A stretch of 64,000 nt of DNA from Hepsetus odoe (lineage: Eukaryota; Chordata; Actinopteri; Characiformes; Hepsetidae), in the NCBI GenBank assembly GCA_017165825.1, contig CM029376.1, positions 19,949,439 to 20,013,438 of the forward strand, read 5' to 3'. The first letter of the stretch is position 1. Each line of letters begins with the position of its first letter. Position numbers and translations under genes: made by a program. Positions 43,820-55,670 of this stretch are shown here, piece by piece. The notes beneath the pieces were generated by a model. The model did not search any database. It was not told the origin of the DNA and was given only the letters and a program-made list of their open reading frames with translations.

Positions 43820-46123
43820 TATATATATATATATATATATATGATTACACAGAGATAAATGTAAATATTTGAAGCAAAGATTGTCCCAGCAGGAGATGAA
43901 ATCACCTTTTGACCAAATCATGATGGTCAAAAGATGAACATACTAAATATCAAACACTCTTTCAAAAACAAATTGGTTTGCCTTACTGAATATAAAAATG
44001 GAAGGATTTAAGTTGTAGGCTTAAACAAGAATAAAAATAACAGTTCTCATTAATAATAGTTTTTAAAAATCATGGTCAGCTCCAATAAATATTAAAGATT
44101 TAATGGGATCTAAATCAGTTTTAACCCAGTTAACCTGCTCCACAGGCTCCACAAAGTACTGGGATTATATAACAAGTGTGTAGCAGTCACTTGCTAACAG
44201 CACTTTACACATCTTTGGGGCTGTTGACATTATTGTAGTTTGTAAGTCTCCCATCTCAGACCTCCAAAGAGCACCATGTGCAGAGGCGGCACGTTCGGCT
44301 GCAAAGTGTGGGGGGGAGAAAGAAAAGACTCTACTGAACAAACACGCAAAGATCTCCCCAACAGGCCTTTTTATTTCACTTTGAATTCCCACAGTCCACG
44401 TTCAGTACCACAGTCTACAGCAGATCACATGTGAACTAGAAAGTAAACAAACTGATGCACCTTCAAAGCTCAGGTTTATGGTGTGTGAAAATCATATACA
44501 TAGTAAAGTAAGCAATTTAAGACAACAGTCTGTACGCTGCTCAGAAGTGTTGATACTGAATCGTTTCTGTGAGCATGAGCATCATCAATACAGAAAAGTC
44601 TGAACAAAAATCAGTTTTCCACTGACTAGTTTGATTACCAGCCCTGGTGTCTGAAACAGGTGATGACCCCTAACCCCACTCACAAGCCTCTGCCACCTTA
44701 AACTAGAACTAGATGCCATTTGAATAATTTGAAAAATGTATATATTATTATATTTATAATAATGGGTTAGCCTCATAGCTTCAGGGCTAAAGTAAAAAAA
44801 GAACAAATGCAGAATCCAAACATGACCATGCTGATCACCGGTCACTGGGAAAAGTGGAAAATTGTGTGAATTTGATTCTTTGCCAAAACATTTCTTTAAC
44901 GTATTACAAACTATTAACACAGAGAACCCCTAGGAAAGCAATATTAGAAACTTACAGTTTTTCAATTCACAATTTAAATGTACATACATTTGCAAACAAA
45001 TGTGCAAAAACACCTGTAAAATCAGAATGACTAAAACTAAAGAGTAAATTACAGTACAGTGCAGCATGCAGTACAAGAGAAAATGACCTGAAACTTTACA
45101 TCAAGTTTGATCTTTTTGGCACTGAAAGTAAAGCAGCCCGTTCTCCTGTTGAACCCAAGAGTGATATTCTATAAATACACATTCGAAATCTTGTTTTGGT
45201 AAACAGGGTTTGTTTTTTTATTTGTCTGGTAAAAGACCTACGGACTATAATCCTGATCTGACCAGGTCTAAATTTCTTAGCTAAAGTAGGTGGGAAAGTT
45301 AATCTTTGCTCCATATCAAGCTCACCCAAATGACTCGTATTATAAATTACCGTCTTAGATTTAAAGAAACAGTTAAAGAAGTGCAATTAGTGAAGAAAAA
45401 AAAAAAAAAGAAAAAAAAAAAAAAATCCAGGAAAATACAAATGAACTACTGAATAACTACAGCTAATTTTTTTTTCTAAAAATGTAAACTTTGAATGAAT
45501 TTGAATGAACACCTCTGTCCTCAAGAAATGAAAACAATTCATATGTTTTTGCTTCTCCAGTCAAACCATCAGTGGAATCACAAACATAAGAGCACTTTTT
45601 ACAGTATAAGCATAACTGGGAGTCCTTCAGCAGCTAATAAACAAAACCAGTTCAAATCAATCTTTACGATCGAAAATATTTTTCTTGCTGGAAAATATTT
45701 TGTATTTTGTGCATTGGTCTAGGAAATGAAGATGTTTAAGATCGCCGGTCTGCAGTAATAGTGTGGCTTGATCACAAAATCAGGCAAACTAAACCAAAAA
45801 AAAAAAAAAAAAAAAAAAGGGGAAAAGGAATGGGCTTTATGTATCAAATTAAAACCCACATTTAAATAATGCTATTTCAAGGGCATTCAGTAATAGTTTA
45901 TGCATTTTCATTGAGGTGCTTGTTGTGTTTGTATACAACTCCGTTCTGGGAATAAATAGACAAACATGAGCTGCTCAAGGTTGGTAGTTCCAGCCGACAG
46001 AAGCCAAGGTCATCCTATTGTTGACCAAAATGATCTCGAACAGAATTCAATTTAATCTGATGGGCCATGTAGTGGCTGAATGGCTCAACCAACATATAAA
46101 CCTTTTGATTATCTGGCCTTTCA

Positions 46124-46392
46124 TCATATGACCTTAAAGTAGGCGTCAAGCTGCTTGGAACGGTTGCGGGAGATGATCTCCACAATGGAGATATAGGTCC
46201 CAGCTACAAAGCCCACCAGTCCGAAAACACTGATGATGATGTTCTTCAGCACCACCCAGGTAGAGAGGCCCTCTGAGTGGAATGTTAAGATCTGGAGGAG
46301 AGGCGGCAGGATCAATGCGAGGGCACTGCTGCTAACAGAGCCCACCAAGGAGATCACCAGGTCCAGCTCTGGAATCAGGATGGCCAGTGCAC
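46124..46392 (-). CDS. slc36a1: SLC36 (PAT) proton-coupled amino acid transporter, last coding exon
   Basis: SLC36 proteins carry small neutral amino acids with protons across plasma or lysosomal membranes. On the - strand, acceptor CTGTTGCAG borders 46393 and the stop TGA is at 46126-46124. The exon encodes about 89 residues in phase 1: LAILIPELDLVISLVGSV and SSSALALILPPLL (a PAT-family signature), TFHSEGLS, a last helix NIIISVFGLVGFVAGTY, and a polar tail RNRSKQLDAYFKVI. The PPLL...TFxSEG pattern looks closer to SLC36A1 than to SLC36A4 as I remember them, and convergence with FAT2 matches human SLC36A1. Subtype assignment is inferred. Upstream exons were not found in the window. Confidence 0.82.
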
Positions 46393-47449
46393 CTGCAACA
46401 GAGCAGAAGAAGTGCAACGTGACTTTATTGACTTTTATTGACTGGTTAATGCTTTAAACCTGGGGCCACTAATGTTATTCACAAAGATTTGATGTGGCAG
46501 CAGGTTTTTATTCAAATGTAACAGAAGCTCACAGAATCCACTTGTTTAATTAGTTCGACTTTTTTTTTTTTTCTTCATGATTTTTAAATGAGCTGGAAAC
46601 CTGAAATGAAAATATGCAATCGACCTTGCCTTTTGCAGGAAAGACTGGTGAAAGTCCCTGCTTAAATTGGTATTATTCTGTTGATCAAAAAGTTTCAGGG
46701 AATGCAGCATAAAATGTTAATAATGTTTGTAGGAACCTAGGCTTGAATAAAAATAAAAAAAATCCGGCTGAATGAAAAAACAAGACAGAAATACGATAAA
46801 ACACAGTTCAAAAAGCATACCTATAGAAGAAAAACAGGCATGACCTAAGAGTAAGCTTGATTGAACTCCCAAGACTTTCTTCTTGCATCACTTCATCTTT
46901 GCCTTCTTAATCTCAAAAAGGCAAAGTGAATGACTGGATTTATAGCCTCATTTGGTAGCATCTATTGGATAGGGTGCATTATCATGCCCAGTGGTGATGA
47001 GACAGTATTTTATGGATTACATTATATTTCCAACTAAATTAAGCTTTTCGTCTTGGTTCTTGATTTCTTGACTTAAGCAAGTCTGCCAGAAGCAACCTTT
47101 GTGCAAGCCCAAGGCAATAAAAAAGATGGGACACATGCTGCCGAATTTAAAATAAGTGGGAGTAGTTCATGCAAGAAAATCAGGATTTTTCCATTTACAT
47201 GAACAACATGTAAACATGATGATCAAGAATCAAATAGAACCGCACAATCACAGCAGTCTATACTCATATATAGATTTTTGATTTAGAAATATTAGCTGAT
47301 TAGCTGATTTCTATATTCATAATTCAAATAAGGATTGAATCTTTTTTTTCATTCATTATACAAGCCTTAGCTGTAAAAAATGTCTTCCCAGCTGTCCATA
47401 CTTCGTGGATCCCAACTGAAAACTGGCACAGATCAACTAAACAAACATT

Positions 47450-47663
47450 AGTCAAGTCAAGTCAAGTAGGATTTTATTGTCATTTCAGCCATATACACAG
47501 TACACAGTGAAACGAAATAACGTTCCTCCAGGACCCTGGTGCTACACACAAGACAAGACACAACACAAGACACAAGACAACATAAGACACAACACGGGGC
47601 AACAAGTGCGGACAAGACAGACAACAACAGACGGCACGACAGACAGTATACTTCACTGTCATA
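47450..47663. repeat. Dispersed repeat with ACAAGACA-type array
   Basis: Starts with aagtcaagtcaagtaggatt and cacagtgaaacgaaataacg, a pattern seen widely in fish genomes. It then passes into a cryptic array of CAAGACACAACA units. Open frames here follow from the repeat. Confidence 0.7.
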
Positions 47664-50600
47664 GCACCAGTCAGATGAAATAATTATTTTGAATGGGGGG
47701 GGGCGGTAATCTTAAATAATTACAGTCAATGATTATTATATATCTACAGGCTGAACTGAATGAACATTTCCCAGAGACATGTGAACGTATAGGTCTGTCA
47801 GATGGACCAGACATTAAATAGACTGCGCTTCCCCAGTACAAAGTCTGAGTAGTATTTATATGAATACATGTGTAAATAGAGCAGGTTATTTTCCAGAGAA
47901 CTTCTAGTGAGTGATTGGGCTTATTTATGGTGCTATAATGGGACTGAATGAAAAAACAAGGCAGAAATATGATGAAATATGGTTCAGAAACCAAAAACAG
48001 GGACATAACTTTACATTCTAATGAGTCTTTCTTCTTGCTCTCCCCACCTCTTTAGCAGTGCAGACTGATCCTAATCCCACATCCAATGAATATCTCAATT
48101 GAGCTAAAAGGCAGCTTTCTTTAAAATAAATCCAAAGGTTCAAGAAGAATCAGGATTTTTCATTTCTAAATGACAGCATCTTTCAATACTGAACCTTTCG
48201 AGACTGCGTGTGTGAACATAAAAATGTCTGCAACTGTCTGTAGCTTAAGAAAGCGAGAATATTCAAGTGGAAACAGTTTTGATAAAAGCTGAGGGCAAGG
48301 AACATCAACTTCTTTCAAAACTGAAAGAGCTACTATAAACGGGCAATATATATATATAAAAAATGAAAATATAAAAATACATTCAACACTGTACAAGCAG
48401 TTTTTGAAATCCAGATTCACTAATGGGTCATTTGAATTTTGGAGCCTGTTCAGTCCAAATATGTTGCTTCTCCTGTCATGCTTTTTTTGTCATGTCTTCA
48501 GTGTCTTGTTCCTGCTCCTTACTTTGTGCACAGCAGGAACAACAGAAGAACCGAATCTTCAAACACTCATGCTGCACACACTGACTCGTGCTCCTACACG
48601 TTTGCTGTCACTTACAATTGCTTTTGGAGGGACTGTAAGAGACTTGTCAAGCCAACACGCATTAAGAGTCGCTGATAAAAGGTGCTTTGAACCATTACTC
48701 TATCAGCCATGTTTGATTTCGGAGAATCTGTCAAATTACCCTCGAAGGGGAAAGGAAGGTCAATCTTTCATGTGATGTGTAGCAAAGCACTCGAAGACAC
48801 TGACAGCTTATGCACTGGTCTGCTTTAAGCTTATTGTTTTGTTGTGTAAGAAGGACCTTAAGGTTACATTTTATGTTCCTGGTCCCAGAAATGACAAATG
48901 GTCCTTAAGATGTACCAAGTGTGCTCAGCAGTGTGCCAGAGTAGTCCCTATATTCTGGTTCCAGCTGCTGGAAAGTTAGTCACAGCTCTCAGTTAGGAAG
49001 AGTTTGTTCCTCATCTGACAGAACACCAAAAAGCATCTTCTACCACAGCATTTCAATAGAAAAAGCCAAGAAAGGGACCGCTTTGATGGATGGACCCAAA
49101 CCTTCTATTACTTATAGGCAGGACAAAGCCTGCAGCGCTGGATACCATTGAATTCCTCTCATCCATTTCACAGCTTGGCTCACCTTGTCATGTCACCGTT
49201 TCACTGGGTGAAGTCAGCACATATTTTTGCTCTGCAAGAGAGATAGAGGGCGGGAGAGATCTCTGCCAATTGTTGTGCTTCTAGATTAATGAGGTCGGTT
49301 CAGCTATTTTTATAATGGCTGTCCGAGCAAAGAATTTTAGATGCCTTGTTGCCAATTCGACAACTCTGCTGAGAGTTAACAGAACAAAAGGGCATTTCTG
49401 AAAGTTATCTTATGGGCCAGTTTCTTTTACAAAGACTAGTTCAAAGCTAAAAAGAATAGTAAAAAGACTTAAGTCTTCACAGACAAAACAGCCACATTTG
49501 AAACCACCTAAAGTTTGAAAACCTGTTTAAATTTAAAAGATAAATGAACTGAAATTCATTATAAAAGCACATGATTACTGTAAACATACCTTATACCTAA
49601 ACGTTTGCTGTCAACCAATCTTAACAGTGAATTTAGCAACTTCATGCTGCACCCACTGCTGAAACAGGCATTTAGTTGTGCAAAACTTGACACCGTGTTG
49701 AATGTCAAGCATCAGAATGGTGTTTGCAACTAACCATCCGTTATTGTGGTTGAATATAATCAAATCCTCACAGCAATGTTCTATGGTATAGTGTTAAACA
49801 CTATCTATGACCTTGAATCTGGAAAAGCAATACAATGCTGGATGAAAAGTTGTCTATAAACTGACTCCTCTAGTGTGGGGGCTTGCGTCAAGGTACACAG
49901 AGTTGTATGTAAAATTTAACGTTGATCTCAGAACGTCTGTAATAAGCAGCAATAAACATCTTTCAACCACACAGCTATCATGTGATGAACTACTTGAGTA
50001 GTATAATTACCAACAATTCAATACTGCAGTTCGTCTATGGGACTAAATGATAAGTCATGAATAGCAAATCAAATAGCATCATGAAGACAGCACTAATATT
50101 CCAATATCTGACTGCAGTGCTGATCCTGTATCAGACTCCAAAACAGTATGAAACATTACTCAAAGCAGCGCGTAATAAGAGCCCACAGCTTCTGTTTTAT
50201 CAATCAAGAGTCCGAGGCATCTGGCGGTTAGTGCAAATGAGGACTTGCTCCAAACTCTGGGCTCATTGGCAGTCAGTGCAGCCGCATTTGAGCAAAGCTT
50301 ATGGGTCAAAGCTGGTGTGTCCGTGTTCAGACTCCAGCCGTACCAATCCCTCCCTTTAAAGGGCTGTCAGTTCTGACACACAGCAAACTGGAATTGGAGA
50401 AAGGCCAGTGTAATTTGAGTCTCTGACACTTTTAAAGCTCTCAAGTCGCAGGGCCACAGTCGTGAGATAATTTAATAACAAGGCAATTGAAAGGCACGCT
50501 CAGCCAACCCTCTCCACGGAGCAAAGCACCAACGAGGATGAGGCAGCTAACCTATTGTGCTCAGCTAAATCACTGCTGAAATAAGCCAGAGAGAGCCTTA

Positions 50601-50995
50601 GATAAGGACCTCATCACTATCAGAATATAGATTAAGTACATTGAATCTTTAAAGCCTCACAGAGATACTGATAGAAATACTTTCAGTTTTTCCTAATTGC
50701 TTACATCAAAGGCTGGATACAGAACTATGCAGCTCTACTCGAAAAGTGTTCAAAATGATCCAAGCTATTATTCCATGTTTGCAGCTATGGTCATGCTCTT
50801 TACTCAAAACCTTAAAGCTTATGATCTGAAGCAGTTAAACATATTCTCATAAATCTGTATAGTGCGTATATGAAATTCCAATAACATTATAAATAAATAA
50901 ATAAATAATTGCCGTCAAAGAGCAGAAGCACATCGCCGGCCATACGGACAGTATCTTTGTCAACGAGTGTGTGGAGGTTGGGGTTTGTTCTGCCC

Positions 50996-51190
50996 CGGTG
51001 AACCACAACGAAGTAACACCTCTGCATTTTACCCGTACACTCACACACGTGCAGCAGGGCGCAGCCCATTCAAAGTGCCCAAGGGGAACGGTACCTTGCT
51101 CAAGGGTATCTCAGGGTAACTTACTGGTCTGGGATTTGAACCCATGACCTTGTGACCCTGTGGCCATCTCCCTAACCACTAGGCCACTGC
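50996..51190 (-). repeat. tRNA-headed SINE (reverse strand)
   Basis: Family tail gaaccacaacgaagtaacac on the left, core ggtaccttgctcaagggtat, and head ccctaaccactaggccactg on the right. It lies directly beside a second copy. Confidence 0.87.
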
Positions 51191-51220
51191 AAGCTAAATT
51201 ATTTGGGATCGTGACTACAC

Positions 51221-51406
51221 AGTACACAGTGCACAATGAAATGCTTTCTCTGCGTTTAACCCATACACACATTCGGCACCCGGGAAGCAGTGTTAGGGAA
51301 GGTATCTTGCTCAGAGGTACCTCAGATAAACCTACTGATCTGAGACTCGAACCAACAACCTTCAGATAATGAGGCCTTGTCCCTAACCACTAGGCCACCG
51401 TTTCCA
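51221..51406 (-). repeat. tRNA-headed SINE, second of a pair (reverse strand)
   Basis: Same family and orientation as the neighbour 30 bases away: ggtatcttgctcagaggtac core, gagactcgaacc B-box-like part, ccctaaccactaggccaccg head. More diverged than the neighbour. Confidence 0.85.
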
Positions 51407-51596
51407 CTCAATCCTCAGTTTTCAGCAAAAAAAAAAAAAAGGTAGAGGTGGTTACCAAGTGGTGCAGAGGAACAGATGGACTGTGGTCAGGAAAGTGCAT
51501 ATATAAATGGTCAGTGGAGGAGATAAAACCAGCAAGGAGAGCAGTTTTATGTGTGCCTAGCGAAGAGGGTCGAAATTCTATGAAAGCTACACACTT

Positions 51597-51692
51597 ATTC
51601 TTCTTCTTCTTTTTCTTTCGGCTGCTCCCATTTAGGGGTCGCCACAGCGGATCAACTGTCTCCATTTCTTCCTGTTTGCATCTTCCTGCTTC
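51597..51692. repeat. Dispersed fish repeat fragment
   Basis: Carries cttcttctttttctttcggc and gggtcgccacagcggatcaa, a well-known dispersed element of fish genomes. Only one end is present. Confidence 0.7.
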
Positions 51693-54439
51693 AAGGGCTA
51701 AAATAATACTCATTTTTTACAGTTTATTTACAGCATGGCTAATGAGACAGCTAATACAAAACAAAAAACACAACATCTTTGTATGAGAAGAAACCAAATA
51801 TACAATAATTTCACAATTTTAAAAAATGTTACTGTGGTCATAAAATATTTTGATCAAAAATCCTTCATTTAAAGATTTATCATAATTTGTTCTTAAAAGG
51901 ACACGGAGTGCACAATTTATTAAAACACTTTAACTTAGGGCAGCACTGTGTCTGAACCTCTGAATAAAAGTGGTTTAATTATTCTAAAGATTTTGAGAAA
52001 ACTGTTTATAAAAAACCCACACACCTTTGTCTGGTCCAACTTACCAAACTCAGAAAAAAAAGATTGTGAAAATTTCCTTATACAAGCCAAAACATTAGCT
52101 TAAACAGATCTTGACCCAATCTATTTGAGCTGGCTCTTACAAGTAAACAAATGTCACCTAAAAGCAAAAGTCAGAAATATTAGACAACCAAAGAAAAGTA
52201 TTCTGATAAAGATATGGAAAGACAAGCAGGCTTGGGCCAGAAACTACAATGTGAAAATGTGTTTACATCAGGCAAAACATTCCCCAAAATGACTTATGCC
52301 CGTTTCTGCTTACTACACAGTTTGTGGCCTTCATTATAACACAAGTGTAATCACAGCTGCATGGCAGCATCTGGGAAGATAAATCAGAAACCCTCAATTT
52401 CATGGATGGAGCTGTGGGAAGGAAGCCAGCAGCTCACTGTCAATGGAACATATCAGCGCTGTAAAGCTATAATAAAGTCTGAGTGCACTGCTACAATATT
52501 ATAAATGTGTATCTTTATCTCTAAGCAAACACCAAGGAAAACAGTCAATAATCAAGAGAAATGGAGTTCTTTTAAAGCAATTTTCAAGCAACAAGAATAT
52601 GCTTGACCTGAAAACAAGTTAAAATGAAAACTGTTAACAGTAGGAAGAGAAAAAAAAAAAAAAAAAAGATTAATCGGATGGGACAATTTCAGAAATGTGG
52701 CAATTTATAACAAAATAATTGGTTCAGTTCCAACTGACTAGTGAGACACCTCAGCCTTGATCATGTAGCACAGGTTAGATGTCTCTAGGAGCAAATCGGC
52801 TATTGTTTCAATAATAACTAGTTTTAATGAAGTCCATCAAAGGTGGTGATTTTCAATACTTCATAATGTCATTATGACATGGACCTCTAAAGTGACACTA
52901 TAGTCAGCAACACAAGCAATTAAGGAATCAGTCTTTGTTTTTTTTTTTTTTGTTTTTTTTTTTTTTTTTTTAAATGCTCCAATTACCTTTATACACAACA
53001 ATATAGTAAACAAAATGTTCAAAAGTAGATTTTTTTTTTTTTAATCAACACCTAAAATATCACTGGGCTCCCTGAATGACAAGATTCTTTAGTATAATGT
53101 GATACATGAACTATGTTCACTGCTATTATTCAAATTTTTACTAAATAACAACCTTATTTCAAATCACACACACCAAAATGTATTCCTTTTTAAACTCGTC
53201 GTTTAACTAACAAGATCAGGGCACAGATCGCTCGGATGCAGATGCAGACGCGACAAAAAAAACCCACGAGCTTGCATCCTCAGAGGTCTTTAGTATCACA
53301 CTTCATACTTTGTATTGGATATCTGGGCATGCTATATTTATCCTTGTACGTTAGAAATCATTTCACCTGAACATTGAAATCATAGCACAGTTGACTTTTG
53401 GGAGCTTTCCTTTAACAATTTTCTTCTTCATGTCTTCTAACAAAATGATTCAGATCTTTAGATCACTTTAAATGGACAACCCTTACCATCAGCCTCAGCT
53501 TTAAAAGCCTAAGGCTGTCAAAAGTTGCTGTTGACCTTCTCATAGCCTCTGATTAGTGTCTTCAAGGGTTGACGAACCACTTTAAAACAATGGCCTGTTT
53601 GGGGCAGACTGAGGACGGTACCTTATCACTTTTTAATAATTGTTTAAACTGAAGGGGTGAGTCAAATAAGAGACAGTCAACATCTCCAAAGGTAGAACAC
53701 AGCCTTTTATTGGCCCTTTATTATTTCGTTGTGGAGATCCAGACATTTCATTTGTACTAACTTAATGTTTGCTTTGAAAATGCTTACTCAAGGCAGGGTA
53801 CACTCCTATATCACAGTGTGTTCACGTTTTATCAAAGGCACAGCCGAAGTAACCTGTTATGTCGTTTTGAGGGAGACTGGAAAAGAGACTTACAAGTGCA
53901 TTGCTTTATAAGTGGCGATTCAACAGTACTGATCTTTAAATGGCTAACAATTATACTCCATGAAAATATGTAAAATACAATTTACAACCTTTTTACCTAA
54001 AACTAAATTAGGAATCATAACAAGGAGATCCAATAAAACAGTTGTGAAATCTGAGATTTTGAGGCATTGACTCCTAAGGATACTGATATGGTATAGTAAT
54101 CTGGTCAGCTATGACACTGTCTGCTGATAGTTAATGATTGCAACTGAAATTCAAGTTTGACCATTTTCAGATTTGCACCATCGACTGGAGCTTCCACCCT
54201 GAACAAAGGGGTTCAACTTGATTTGGACTTGATGCACATTCATATTCATGACAGCTCAACATTTCAGCCGAGGAAAAAACACAAAAACAAAAAGCTGCTT
54301 TGATCGGCTTCAAATACAATCTTTTCATTATAGACGAGACACAAGCTGTTAATTCAGTGCTTATAACAAATTGGGAAATGAGCAACAGACACTTACAATA
54401 ATGTATCAGCTAATCTAGTTGAAGTTTTACTGAGTTACA

Positions 54440-54720
54440 GACCATATTCACCCGAGAATCTGAACTGAACTTAACCCAAGCAATCAAGATTCAGCTCAGA
54501 TTCACACTCCAGGGGAGAGAAAAAAAATTCCACTCAACTTTGAGTGCCCCAGAGACTCAACTTGACTCAAACTTTTCCACCCAGTGATTTCAGACTCGGA
54601 GTCAGGCTAGACTCTGGGACCTCAATACTTGACTTGAGCTCCAAAAGACTCAGACCCAGCAAACTGAAATTCAAGACTGGACTCGGACTCACACCTTCTG
54701 GTGCACCTCTGGCAACTTAC
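54440..54720. repeat. Cryptic GACTC-rich degenerate repeat
   Basis: Many close variants of ACTCRGACTC and CTTGACT words recur in this stretch (for example ggactcggactcacac near 54677), well above expectation by eye. It may be an old minisatellite or the body of a dispersed repeat. Confidence 0.5.
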
Positions 54721-55634
54721 TTCAGGGAATGAGATAAATAAAATGTGACAATTGGCTGAAAACCTTCACAGGCATCACCAAAGAGTCACAACAAAACCTG
54801 AATTGAAAGCACTTTTTATAACTTCAACCCCTTTTTGCTGCTCAGAATGGCAAAAACCACCACAATATTTGACAGTGTCTTCATATCTGTAGGAGGTGCA
54901 CACTTGCTTTTTTGATATGATGTCATTAAGCTCATGTTTCATCTGCTTTGGAACAAACTGTTATATTGCACAGGACTGAAAAATAATGCATAAAGCCAGA
55001 TATTTCAAAATTATTAAGTGACTCAACACTGCTTATACAGATCTTGGGAAATACACTGGAGGTGGTGAAATGTTAAATTGCCCACATTTCTGAGGAACAC
55101 TGACTCTAATACAAAACTAGACAGAAACATTTTTTTTGTGCTGGCATCAATATTCCACACTGTGCCCCTTCTTTTTTGGTTTATAAGGTCTAGATCTAAT
55201 AATAATTTCCTGGTCTAATTCCAGGAAGGATGAAAGTCCCCCACCCCTCACATGCAATCACAAACGCACACACAGTCTAAAGGTGACCAGCACGTGACTG
55301 CTGCATAATCCGATCCTGAAGCCGTTCACCCTTTATCAGCTGGCATTCTTGGAGACCCTGCGAACCTCCTGGCTCGGGTGTCTGCTTTAGTTTTACACGG
55401 AAGCTAGATGATACTGGTTTGTGACTAGATGGAGGGGAGAGGCGGTCTGCAGGAGGTCAGTTTCAGCAGCTCCGGGGCAGTGCCTCAGGGTCCAGCACAC
55501 ACCACGATCCCCGGCGCTCACCTGTCACTGTTCTACCAGCGGTGACAGTGCACTCGCAGACAAAGTACAGGACCAGAGGGGGCACACGCACTGTCCTTTC
55601 TACTTTGGATCAACAGCTCACACACAACACATAT

Positions 55635-55635
<1 letters not shown>

Positions 55636-55667
<32 letters not shown>
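55636..55667. repeat. (CA)n microsatellite
   Basis: About 16 CA units. Confidence 0.95.

Positions 55668-55670
<3 letters not shown>

Larger units (their letters stand above)
37124..46123. other. Intergenic region and 3'UTRs of two convergent genes
   Basis: 9 kb with no recognisable exon. It includes the receptor 3'UTR (candidate AATAAA 37687-37692) on the left and presumably the slc36a 3'UTR on the right; a reverse-strand AATAAA is at 45217-45222. It holds GT (39236-39290) and GATA (41961-42046) microsatellites, poly-A runs (about 45397-45425 and 45798-45819) and the Tc1-derived element at 43284-43819. Confidence 0.75.

Noticed and set aside
7015..51406. tRNA genes suggested by A/B-box-like sequences
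   Set aside because: All lie in SINE heads with diverged tRNA-like parts followed by SINE bodies. No intact cloverleaf was found.
55421..55620. GC-rich patch with a reverse-strand donor-like GTGAGC as a missed slc36a exon
   Set aside because: The reverse-strand frame is short, has stops close on both sides and shows no resemblance to PAT-family segments. An untranslated exon cannot be excluded.
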